Source of the DNA: Psococerastis gibbosa
Taxonomy: Eukaryota > Arthropoda > Insecta > Psocodea > Psocidae
Assembly: GCA_963971405.1 (NCBI GenBank)
Contig: OZ020485.1
Span: 12,648,001-12,712,000 of the forward strand
Direction of reading: 5' to 3'
DNA: 64,000 nt
The notes below the pieces were generated by a model. It was not told the origin of the DNA and ran no database searches. It worked only from the letters and a program-made list of their open reading frames with translations. A program made the translations under genes and the position numbers. The number at the start of each line of letters is the position of its first letter. Positions within the stretch are counted from its first letter, which is position 1. Of the stretch, positions 55,011 through 64,000 are shown piece after piece.

Positions 55011-55834
55011 TGCCACTTCCCACTTCCGTTGATGTTTCCTCGCATTTCCCCTTCCTTACGTTTCAGTTATCAGCCTTGTTTAGTTTATAGGCTAGGCGCC
55101 ATCTATTCTATTTTATATCGTTGGGAGGGCCTCTCACCACACATCTCGCCCCCGTCGGTTCCCTGTCAAGCGCCACTGACGCTACTATATAGAAGTTTCT
55201 CTGTAACTTATCTTAACGCAAGTAGGCCGTTTCTTCTACTAGGCCTACCTTGGCCTATCTTGTTGTGTTAAATGGAGGCGTGTTGATTCTTGACGGGCGC
55301 CACCAATGACGTTTTCCGCGTGTAAAAATAACTCCATGATTCGATTTTATGCAGTTGCTTTAAAGGACTACAATCTTTATATTGTACCAGTGCGTTTCCA
55401 TTCCATCATCATGGTTCATGATTATCTTATCTTAGCCTATGCTGGTATATCTATAGGCAATATATCCTATGAAAGGTTGCCTATAGAACGCCTAATCAAT
55501 AAACACGTTTCTTTCTAATTCATTCGCAGTATATTATGCAGTGCATCAGGTGCCAGCCAGTCGCAACTCAACCCATGTATTACAGTACCACAGTCATAGG
55601 TTAAGATAAGATGTATAATTTTCCCAATGTTCAACTTAGCAAAGTCAAATACATTGTCAAATCAGGTTATCTAGACCGCCTCGCAGAAGACATTTGTGGT
55701 GGGGATTTCCAAATATTTTACAAACCAAGTAGGACCCGGGTTTGGGCGACCACCCCCCCCCCCCCCCGACGCCGCGCACGTGGCATTAAGGGATAAGAAG
55801 AAAATTGTCTTTTCAAAAAATTGGGAAAAGTAGA
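55011..55834. other. intron sequence, GGCGCC-rich fragments
   Basis: Pieces such as GATTCTTGACGGGCGCCACC (55284) resemble the unit of the tandem repeat that follows. A C run lies at about 55746-55757. No gene is visible. Confidence 0.4.
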
Positions 55835-56690
55835 TTTAGCTCTATAGTATAGTTATGGAGCTGATATGTTATCACCATGGCCGATTTTCGTCTGGAATGA
55901 ACGGCAATGCTTCTTTATAGTAATTTGTGGTAGTCAGAATGGCGTAGAGGTAACGACTCGGACTATCATCCAGAAGGTGACTGGTTCGAGTCCCACCCGA
56001 ATGCCAAAATTTTCTAGTGGTACAATTATTTATCTTCTGACTACCATGCTTCGGAGGGCATGTAAAGCCGGCGGTCCCGGCAGTCTTCCCTGACTGTCGA
56101 TAGGTTAAACAGGAGGCTGTTGATGCAACCTGAAAACTCCTGTACCACGGGTAGTACCACCCCGACCCGAATTTACTTTACTTTACTTTACTTTAGTAAT
56201 TTGTGGAGCTTTTATTTTATCATCTTGGCCGATCTTCGTCTGGAATGAGCGGCAATGCTGATTCTTGATAGGTGCCATGCCGTGCACCCCCTCACTCCGC
56301 CACTGGTCTTCACTGACAGCCTCTCTCGATTTAGCTCTATATAGTACATTTGAGGATTTTTTGTTTTATCGCCTTGGCCCATCTCCGTCTGGAATAAAGG
56401 GCAATGCTGATAGTTTTAGATTTTCTTTCTTTCTTCTTTATAGTAATTTGTGGAGCTTTTATTTTATCCTCTTGGCCGATCTTCGCCTGGAATGAGCGGC
56501 AGTGCTGATTCTTGATAGGTGCCATGCCGTGCACCCCCTCACCCCGCCACTGGTCTTCACTGACAGTCTATCTCGATTTAGCTCTATATAGTACGTTTGT
56601 GGATTTTTTATTTTATCGCCTTGGCCCATCTTCGTCTGGAATTGACGGGATTGCTGATAGTTGATAGGCGCCGCCTCAACGACGGTCATC
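55835..56690. repeat. tandem repeat of about 247 bp, interrupted by a SINE
   Basis: TAGTAATTTGTGGAGC recurs at 56194 and 56441 (period 247). Units carry GATCTTCG.CTGGAATGAGCG, GCCATGCCGTGCACCCCCTC and GATTTAGCTCTATATAGTAC. A partial unit at 55835-55930 precedes the SINE. Confidence 0.85.
55931..56193 (+). mobile_element. tRNA-derived SINE with 13-bp duplication
   Basis: The head has an A box (TGGCGTAGAGG) and a B box (GGTTCGAGTCC). A central part CATGCTTCGGAGGGCATGTA, then AAGCCGGCGGTCCCGG, resembles a domain seen in many invertebrate SINEs. It ends in (ACTTT)n-like repeats. It is flanked by exact TAGTAATTTGTGG at 55918-55930 and 56194-56206, a target duplication made by LINE-driven integration. 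Confidence 0.9.
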
Positions 56691-57279
56691 CTCGGCATAA
56701 AAATAACGCGATGTGGCTGTGAAGGTGGCTTAGGCGCCGGCGACGGCAAAGGTCACCGTGTGGCGCCGCGCCGGACCACCTTCAGAAGACCTCGCGCGCC
56801 ACTCGCGAACCACGGCCGGCGTAGTCTTCTTGCGGTTCCGACGACCCCATACTTGAAATTGAAGAAAAAGTGCAATGATTGTAAGAATATCATTGGGTGC
56901 ATTAGTTTTTTTTGAGTGTAGATTGGAGGGAATTTTGTTCGGGGGGTAATTGCGGGAAGGAAAGTACTATGTAATTGATTTCTTTTACTTTTTTTTTGGC
57001 AAGAAACTTTTTGGAGCGTCTCCCTTTTCAACTCTTTTATTGAGGTTGATTTCGGGTAAATTATGGGGGAAGTGCAGGATTATTATGCATCCGATCCTGG
57101 CGGCTGATAGTTATGTTGCATTGGTGGGGTATTGGGTTTATATTATAGACTGCGCGTTGGTCCCTTCCCAATTTCCCTTTCAATTTTCGTAAACACCCCA
57201 AGGGATCGGTTTGTCAAAATATTGTGCAACTAACTGAATAGTTCAGGATGTTTTGAGACATGTTTTTAGATTTTATAAT
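56691..57279. other. intron sequence, one GC-rich block
   Basis: 56720-56850 is unusually GC-rich with GGCGCCGGCGACGG and GTGGCGCCGCGCCGG words, but no frame or RNA was recognised. Confidence 0.4.
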
Positions 57280-57292
57280 TTATTCAAATGGG

Positions 57293-57439
57293 AATGAAGA
57301 ATCAGTAGAATCTGGGCTGATGGGCCGTGGTCGAAATTCGTTCGGTTCGAAGATTTAATAATATTTCGACCACGGCCCTTCAGCCCGGATTCAACTGATT
57401 CTTCATTTGACTCCGGCCGTGAAAGCCTTTGCTGTTACA
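57293..57439 (+). mobile_element. hairpin element P, copy 3, with 13-bp duplication
   Basis: The hairpin (AATCAGTAGAATCTGGGCTG...GGCCGTGGTCGAAAT and the inverse) is followed by the tail ATTTGACTCCGGCCGTGAAA...GCTGTTACAT. It is flanked by exact TTATTCAAATGGG at 57280-57292 and 57440-57452. Confidence 0.88.
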
Positions 57440-57452
57440 TTATTCAAATGGG

Positions 57453-57659
57453 GGCTAATTTATTGTCAGTTTTAGTCAGGGGTGTCGGATGGAAAATGAG
57501 GGAGGGTGAAAGGGGGGGCTAATGTTAACACTTCTCAGTATTTAATTTTGCAGTTGGAAATGTCCCTCATTAGTCATTAGGCTACATTCAATGGGGAAGG
57601 AAGAAAAAAAAAATTAACCTGATTCAAGCAAGCCTTCATAAATTATGAAACTAATGAAA
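57453..57659. other. intron spacer
   Basis: No feature was recognised. Confidence 0.4.
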
Positions 57660-57870
57660 ACAATTCAAAAGGACATCGATGGCATAGTGGTAGCTTGTTT
57701 GTACTTGTGCGAGTCTCTACTCATCATGCGATCGGTGACCTGCCGTAACCCAACACAGGTAGTAAGAAGAGGTTCTTCGGATACATTCATTGAATTGTTT
57801 CTATGCGAATTATCTTTTATTTACAAAAACAAAATATCCAATCTTTCAATCCTCTATATCTCGAGTATCT
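57660..57870 (+). repeat. SINE-like repeat, copy 1
   Basis: GGACATCGATGGCATAGTGG (A-box-like) then ACTTGTGCGAGTCTCTAC, ending in ATACATTCATTGAATTGTTT and an A/T-rich tail. The same unit is at 59320-59480. Confidence 0.6.
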
Positions 57871-59319
57871 GATAGAGACTAGAACCATAGATTAAGGATT
57901 AGACGACCATGCAATTAATTAATCATTAATGATAATTAATTTAATATGATAATCAATTATTAGGCTGCAACTGTCTGCTAAACAGGGTTCAGATTTACCT
58001 CTGGGAAAAATTTAAGTTGTCATCCATCTAATGTTGTGCCCACCACTTTGATGTTCTACCTAATTTACCTAGGCCTGCTTATTGTGGCCCAATGGTCCAA
58101 TAGCCCCATGGATTTATGACATTATTTATATTGAATTTTAGGCCATTGGCAAGCTGGTACCCCGGCTATCAGCTATAATGGACGAGCTGAGACAAACGTA
58201 TCATTGACGTAATGTAACAGGCGAAAACATGACTTAACCAAGTACATATACGAATCCCACCACCCTTAAAAATGTCTGTACAGCACCCCCATTCTCCAAT
58301 TCATAGCGGTGCCGTGCAGTAGTTATTACCGATGCATTTTATTAAGGTTGGTGGGCAGGTACCTATACATATAATTTTTAGGTTGGTTCCCATCCAGCTT
58401 CTCTCATAAATTTTCTGCGGGACTATAATAACTACATTTTTTAATTATTTTGAATTCGAGCTTTTACTATTGCACGGATCGTTTACATCGCCCAAAATGA
58501 AATCTCATCTTCGGGAGTCAATTTCCTAATGGAGTGGGTGGAGACGAGATATTCCTTACAGAAATATTACCCTCTTACGTGGTCTTCCTCTTGAAAAACG
58601 GAAGAGTTTTTTGTGTTTTTTTTCGGTGTAGAGTAATTTCTACCGTACGCAGTTGTATTATTGCTCAGGGACGGACACAGTCCATTAGGGGGGGGGGGGG
58701 TAGTTTCGGGTCAAAATAGAACAAGCATATGCAGTATGTATACTGTAGTATCGATTAAATTAAACTTACAACAGATTTATTACTTTTATTTGGGGGGGGG
58801 GGGGGTCTTTACCCACCCAGTACTACTTTATATGATGTATACAGTATGACCCTATTTACTTCTTATGTAGTTGCAGCCATTTTTAATGAGTTTAAATTGG
58901 AATTCCGTATGGAACTAGTTCTGTCTAGTTGGTATTATAGCCTAGGTACTTTAACCTAAAAAAATTAGTTACGACCCTCTATAAATTTTATGCGAATTAT
59001 TCTCACGGTATCTTAATAACAATCATAATAACAATAATAATAATAGCAGTCTGCTTGAGGCACCAACTCAAGAGGATGACAGAGTTAAGAGTACCTTGAG
59101 GATGTCATGATGGACCTAGGGTGCGACACCTATAAAGGAGTGACAAGAGTGGAGGAGAAAAATACAACATTCGCTGCAAACCAATCCCTAGCTTGCAACT
59201 CAAGAAGAAGAAGCAGTCAGCTAAACAGGGTTCAGATTTACCTCTGGGAACATTTTAAGACGTCATCCATCTAATGCTGTGTCCACCACTTTCCTTTTTT
59301 TAATGTTCCGAAGGACTTC
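57871..59319. repeat. mixed dispersed repeats
   Basis: 57975-58060 and 59215-59300 are copies of one sequence (CTAAACAGGGTTCAGATTTA, then CATCCATCTAATG). 58085-58250 is the GCCATTGGCAAGCTGG family. G runs lie at about 58688-58700 and 58792-58805. No exon was recognised. Confidence 0.55.
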
Positions 59320-59480
59320 GATGGCCAGGTGGTAACGTGCTTGCACTTGTGCGAGTCTTTACACGCCATGCAATCGGAGTCGTGTCGTACGTAATAACCT
59401 ACAGAGGCGACTGAAAAGGTCAATCGGATACATTCATTAAATTGTTTGTATGCGATTAATCTTTTTATTTAAAAAAAAAA
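59320..59480 (+). repeat. SINE-like repeat, copy 2
   Basis: GGACTTCGATGGCCAGGTGG then CACTTGTGCGAGTCTTTACA, with the tail CGGATACATTCATTAAATTG and poly-A. Matches 57660-57870. Confidence 0.6.
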
Positions 59481-59504
59481 ATTATGAACCTAGCTAGGCC
59501 TACT

Positions 59505-60096
59505 TAAAGTGGCCCATTGGTCCCTTTTCCAATGCCAACGACCCCATAATTTATATTGTTTCCATTTGCATTTTAGCCATTGACAAACTGGTATATATAC
59601 GCCTTCGATGTCAACCTATGCCGGCTAGAAGCGATAATGGTAAAGCTGAGACAAGTTTACCATTGAGGCAATGTAACAGGCGAAAGCATGACTTAACCAA
59701 TTACAGATACGAGTCCTCGCGGTATCTTAACCTCGTAACTCATAAATTGATTCGTTAACATAATAATTTGAATTCTATAGTATATTAGTTGAGATAGATC
59801 GTGTATACTAAATTTAAAGATTGGTAATAATGATATAGGCCATTGATAATGCAATGTGGCTGTAGTGACCTGCTGCGGGTGATAACAGCGATAATCACTG
59901 TTGGTTTTATTGACCACATAAAGCCAAGTCATCCATTTTATTGATCATTCCATTTGGATTTCAATATTTGGTAAATGGGGTTAATAGACGATAATATCGG
60001 TGTCACTGTCCTTGTATAGGTGATTTTTTTTTATCACTGGTTAACCAAGGGTTACTATGACGACCCTGAAAAATTTCCCACGGTGTTATTGTTTTA
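59505..60096. repeat. GCCATTGGCA family copy plus unassigned sequence
   Basis: 59510-59725 matches the unit duplicated at 22095-22438 (CGATGTCAACCTATGCCGGC and GTAACAGGCGAAAGCATGAC). 59730-60096 shows nothing recognisable. Confidence 0.6.
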
Positions 60097-60328
60097 TTGC
60101 TGTCCTATTTATACGCTAGTATAGGGAAAGCTTTGTGATGGTCGAAATTTTTGATTTCAGTGGATTTACACGTTTTGAGGTACCAGCGGCCCGATCACTT
60201 TCCATTGTAAAATTATCTTGTTTACATTTTTAATACCAGGGTATTATAATAATCCCGGCATTAAAATCGCCATGATCGGGCCGCTGGAACAGAAAAAGGG
60301 CTTTTTACGAAAAGCAAGGGTTTAATTT
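60097..60328 (+). repeat. Helitron-like family R, 5' end, with inserted hairpin
   Basis: The 5' end (CTATTTATACGCTAGTATAG then AAAGCTTTGTGATGGTCGAA) is interrupted at 60183-60287 by a 105-bp insert with ends CCAGCGGCCCGATCA and TGATCGGGCCGCTGG. Family R resumes (AAAAAGGGCTTTTTACGAAA) before MITE copy D. The 3' end at 61094-61147 may belong to the same copy. Confidence 0.65.
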
Positions 60329-60712
60329 GGTGCCCATTCCATTGACCGGCTAGGGCTATTTCCAAAAACGGTGACGTGGTAGCAGACATTCAAGACTTAG
60401 GTGGCGTTTCCACCGACCCCGCATTGCAGAATTGACGGAAATGTTTATTTTCCTCTATGCCATAGTTAAAATTGATCAATGATCATACAGTAAAATCACA
60501 AACAAACAAACTAAAATTAAAAAATGGAGTCATGGGATATGTTAAGTACAAACATTTTAATAGATTTCTATAAAAAGAAAAATTCTAATTTCCGTCAATG
60601 TCATTTGCATTCTGCAATGCGAGATCGGTGGAAACGCAACCTAAGTCTTGAATGTCTGCTACCACGTCACTGTTTTTGGAAATAGCCCCAGCCGGTCAAT
60701 GGAATGGGCGCC
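60329..60712. mobile_element. long-TIR MITE family M, copy D
   Basis: 384 bp with ends GGTGCCCATTCCATTGACC and GGTCAATGGAATGGGCGCC, flanked by TTT at 60326-60328 and 60713-60715. Closest by eye to the copy in the VPS72 intron. Confidence 0.88.
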
Positions 60713-60911
60713 TTTTGAAGAATTTTTCTTGGAAGATATTATGGATGCTCGGAGCCCTAATGCATTGCATACCATACCATTATGATTTTGTAGTATTATA
60801 CTGTATTATTAATGTGGGTCTGCCCATTATACATATAGGCTATGCAATTGCCCCATCAATCAATCAATCCCATGCTTTAGGATACGCGATGATTATTATA
60901 CCGACTGTATA
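60713..60911. other. intron spacer
   Basis: No feature was recognised. Confidence 0.4.
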
Positions 60912-60919
60912 TGCTATAG

Positions 60920-61085
60920 CAAGGCCGTGCCCAGGTTTTGATTTCGGGGGGGGGGGGTCCAAAAATTGTTTAACTTAATGAATTAATGGATAAATTCTTC
61001 AAACCATACAGGTTGACATACAAAAATTTATTTCGGAGGGGGGGGGGGTCCGGACCCCATGGACCACCCCCTGGGCACGGCCATG
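60920..61085. mobile_element. hAT-type MITE with 8-bp duplication
   Basis: 166 bp. The ends CAAGGCCGTGCCCAGG and CCTGGGCACGGCCATG are inverted. Flanks are TGCTATAG (60912-60919) and TGTTATAG (61086-61093), 7 of 8 matching. A G run lies inside each end. Confidence 0.88.
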
Positions 61086-61093
61086 TGTTATAG

Positions 61094-61147
61094 TACTAAT
61101 TGATAAGTAGTAAACATACAAGTACGGGTTCGCTCGTACCGGTTCTT
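61094..61147 (+). repeat. Helitron-like family R, 3' end
   Basis: TACTAATTGATAAG then ACGGGTTCGCTCGTACCGGT and TCTT, the same terminal hairpin as copy 1. Confidence 0.6.
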
Positions 61148-63277
61148 TTACTTTGTGATGAATTGTACTATGTTCTGTCAGACCATGTAGATTTTATCAG
61201 TTGATTGTGAAATTATACGACTTATTAATTAAAGTCCACAGTGTTATAAAAGTTCGTAGTAGGATTAGTCGTAGGTGTCCTACCCCTGGATACGACCTTG
61301 ACGACGGTGCCATAATAAAGACTTATACATAATTATTTATGCTACACCTTAATGCATATATATTATTATCTCTGGCACGGTTGAGGGATTTGGCGTTTCC
61401 GCAAAAAGTATGTTTGCGTCACTCGCTATTCTAAAAGCATAAGCATGTTGGATGCATCCTACTCATAAGATGGTCGGGCTGCGCGCGCATGTTAAATATA
61501 GCCTGCGCCAGCGCCGTGTCGTAAGTTGAAGGTTTCCCCACTCGTCCTGTGCTTATCTCTTTTGGCTCCGCTCGCCTGACAATTACTTTTCAGACCGGTG
61601 GCGGCATTGAGTTTTCACTTGCTTCATAGATATCGTCGATAATCGATGGCTGATATGCTGTGAGAGCGTAGAGAATAAAATTTTGCCTCTTATTTGGATG
61701 ATTAGGGTATTTTTTTTTAAAATAAGTTTTGTTGTTTGTTAAATGTTTATGTGGGAACTGGGGTTATGAAGATTAATGTGTTGCCCGATGCTCTCTTTCG
61801 GCTCTCATCTGTCTCCAATTTATGGCCGGGCTGGAATTAATTTTATATGTTTTATCCTTGTGCCTGTTTGCGATTTGAAAAGTACCAAGAAGGAGCTACA
61901 ACCAGACACGTATACAGGATATCAATTGGGAGGGGGGGGGGGGGGGGGTTTGTATGACTGTATGTTCGCGAAAGGTGGGTTTATGAAAAAATAAGGGCGG
62001 AATAATGGGGTTCACGCATTTTGGTACCAGTGAAAATTAGATTAATACAGCCAAAGATTCATTTATCTGTAAACAGAGGAGCCCGTAAGTCTCCCCCCGA
62101 GGTTTTTTATTTTAAAATATAGGTACATTTTGAAAGTAAATACTTTAAATGTTACTTATTTATTTTTTATTATATTCCATTATATTGTTATGCTTACTTT
62201 TTCTTGTTTTTTCTCCATGTTACATAGATTTTGCTAAAATTTACTTATGTTAGGTCCCTCCCACGCTTCGGCTTGAGGGACACTGGCCGCACAGCTTGAA
62301 ATTTTATATCCACCTATTTTTTTGTTTGAGAAATACTACTTATAGAATTGTCATTTTTTTTAGGAAATATCGCTGATGTAATAGTTTAATGACAATGCTA
62401 TGCGAGCATAAAGATGAATTCCTGTTTAGCTATCCGGTATGAATGGTGTTTTTGTTTTGTATAATTTCTAGTGTTGAAGCTAGGTTGAATGTATAGAATG
62501 CAGAACTTTGTACAAGTTTTTTTTTTATGATTATTATTATTATTTTTTTTTTTGAGGAGGATTCACGACTGTGAACCGCAATCAAAAATAAATGAACCGA
62601 GATTAAAATGCACCCTGAGCACAGTGCCGTATTACAAAAATTCTTAATTTACAATATTAAATTGACTGGTTGAAGAGGCAACCTACTCAGAACATTATAT
62701 CCGAAAATAGGGAATCAAAAAATCAGATTTTTCTTGATTATCAATTTTGGGATTTATTCTTGGTGATGATGTGAGACCTGTAATCATTTTCTCTATATGA
62801 TCACTATTAAATTTATAGCTAACTACTATATAAAATTCTGTTGAGTGACGAATCAGTGAGATTTGAAACGGAAATTATAAAAATTCCCCGTTGTATTGAG
62901 GAATATCAAAAAGCTCAGAAAATTATCTTCGAGTTTGCCCTGATATTTTTGACAGCTTTACGATTTATATTTAAATTTTACATTTATAATGCTTTTAATT
63001 CTTAATTCTTGCAATTTCCTTGGAAAGGTTTTTGGTGAAGAATAGTTTTTTTTTGTTTTTGCTGTAGCTCATCCAAGCGAAAGGTTATCTCTAGTCTCCA
63101 CTCACAGATTGCGTCTAATACATTTTTAACATTAAATTGACTGAAAGCCACAGATCATGGGTTCGTGTCCACGTGTGCCCGGTTTTTTCTTGCTTCTTTT
63201 TTTACGGATTTAATACTCTATTATAGTTATGTGATACGTATGTCATAATCTAATTTTGTGTTTTCTTTTGTTTTCAG
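61148..63277. other. end of the SMAD intron, no defined gene
   Basis: A G run of about 18 lies at 61930-61948. Words near 62075-62140 resemble 6345-6470. 63130-63180 has a weak tRNA-like B box (GGGTTCGTGTCC). Otherwise AT-rich. Confidence 0.4.
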
Positions 63278-63331
63278 AATCTCCGCCTCCCCCTTACTGT
63301 AGATTCCCTAGTGAGTGTTTCAAGCCTGAAG
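63278..63331 (+). CDS. Dad: inhibitory SMAD, coding exon 2 with PPPPY motif
   Basis: A 54-nt exon between TTTTGTTTTCAG and GTAAGA. Joined in phase to exon 1 it gives RLCEP-ESPPPPYCRFPSE then CFKPE. The PPPPY at about 128-132, directly after the MH1 domain, is the PY motif by which SMAD6/7 recruit WW domains of Smurf/NEDD4-type ubiquitin ligases. The following aromatic-Pro residues (RFPSE) sit where vertebrate SMAD7 makes further contact. Both ends are phase 1, so skipping the exon would keep the frame and remove the motif. The linker and MH2 exons must lie past 64000. Confidence 0.92.
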
Positions 63332-64000
63332 GTAAGATAAATTTTATTTTATTTGATATCCTGTACTAGTATTGGCTACGGACCGATCCGAGGACTGAAG
63401 AGAGATCCGGACCGAACCGAAATTATTTTGAAAATAAATAAAAAATCAGTTGAATCTGACTGAAGTGTAAAAATCAGTTCCAACTTCCAGAACTATAATG
63501 TACGTACGTTCCCGTACTGTGTTAAGTCGAGCTAACGCCAAACCTACAAGGCCACAAACAAGTTTTATATATGAGTTTAGAGGGAGAACGAACTAATAGT
63601 ACAAGAAAAAGATAATGGGGTAATGAAAATGAAAAATTATGATAAGTTCACTTCACTTTCACGTTTTTCCTTGACCAGTAATCCCGGGCAAGGTGCATAT
63701 ATTGAAAAAAAATTTGTTATAAATATATTTATCACGCTCAAGATTTGAAATTAAGAATTTTTTCTTCTTTTTTCCCCCCTATTTTGTTCAATTCTTTTAA
63801 TTAAACTGGCAATTTGTTAAAAATCTCTGGTAAAACTGATTCATTGAGGCGTCTGCCATACTTGTTATGTGTTATAGGAATTAATAATAATGATATTTTT
63901 TTCCCCTAACTGGTTACTCCACCAGCTAGGGGATTATATTAATGCAAAGTAAATATATGCTAATTACAAATCACGACCACCCCAAAGCTTCCGCTTGTCG
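63332..64000 (+). other. start of the second I-SMAD intron
   Basis: Begins GTAAGATAA. AT-rich with no further exon or defined repeat before the window ends. Confidence 0.7.

Larger units (their letters stand above)
37819..63277 (+). other. first intron of the I-SMAD gene, 25.5 kb
   Basis: Donor GTAAGG at 37819 and acceptor TTTTGTTTTCAG ending at 63277. The phase and protein sequence match across the junction. Nearly all of the intron is identifiable repeats, listed separately. No internal exon in the right phase was recognised. Confidence 0.9.

Noticed and set aside
57293-57439. Hammerhead-ribozyme-like core in hairpin element P (CTGATG...CGAAA)
   Set aside because: The invariant A after CUGAUG is G here, the stem II loop would be only two bases, and the GAAA part is not kept in the 32-kb copy. 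Chance resemblance is likely.
1-64000. CRISPR array or bacterial operon
   Set aside because: The tandem repeats lack uniform short repeats with unique spacers, and the genes are spliced eukaryotic genes.

Overview
The window looks like nuclear DNA of an invertebrate animal, most likely an arthropod with a large, repeat-rich genome. The evidence is spliced genes with consensus GT/AG sites, a Ty3/gypsy element of the type common in arthropods, tRNA-derived SINEs, and many short DNA-transposon derivatives. Only two host genes can be supported. Both are on the + strand and together they occupy under 2.5% of the sequence as coding exons. The exact taxon cannot be settled by eye.

Layout. 708-5760 is a structurally complete gypsy-type LTR retrotransposon on the minus strand. 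It has two 388-bp LTRs that read as identical, a 4-bp target duplication TATC, gag, and pol reached by -1 frameshift, with no env. 5.8-11 kb is repeat-filled upstream DNA. 11111-13220 is VPS72/YL1, the histone H2A.Z-binding subunit of the SRCAP/SWR1 and TIP60 remodelling complexes. It has two coding exons, and its intron holds a 378-bp MITE. 13.3-37.1 kb is intergenic and densely packed with nested mobile elements. 37443-37818 and 63278-63331 are the first two coding exons of an inhibitory SMAD (SMAD6/7, Drosophila Dad). They encode the MH1 domain and the PPPPY Smurf-binding linker, separated by a 25.5-kb intron made almost wholly of repeats. The gene continues beyond the window.

The repeat content falls into definable families, many with visible insertion scars. 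(1) A 375-387 bp MITE with about 100-bp terminal inverted repeats and TTA/TAA/TTT duplications, four copies. (2) A 388-bp palindromic element flanked by TTAA, two good copies and one decayed. (3) hAT-type MITEs with CAGNGGC- or CARGGCC-like ends and 8-bp duplications, which carry many of the long G/C runs. (4) A Helitron-like family R with fixed ends, one copy of which hosts a 1.7-kb Tc1/mariner-type element. (5) A 109-151 bp hairpin element P flanked by 10-13 bp duplications. (6) Short MITEs with a 10-bp duplication. (7) tRNA-derived SINEs, one with a 13-bp duplication. (8) LINE reverse-transcriptase fragments. Several local tandem duplications (172, 124 and about 247 bp) and a tandem tRNA-like array at 20.2-20.8 kb are also present.

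The two host genes have unrelated jobs (chromatin remodelling, and BMP/TGF-beta feedback inhibition), and nothing in the window suggests that they work together. No multi-gene system beyond the mobile elements could be supported. The most unusual items are the hairpin element with long target duplications, the tRNA-like tandem array, and the transposon-built SMAD intron.
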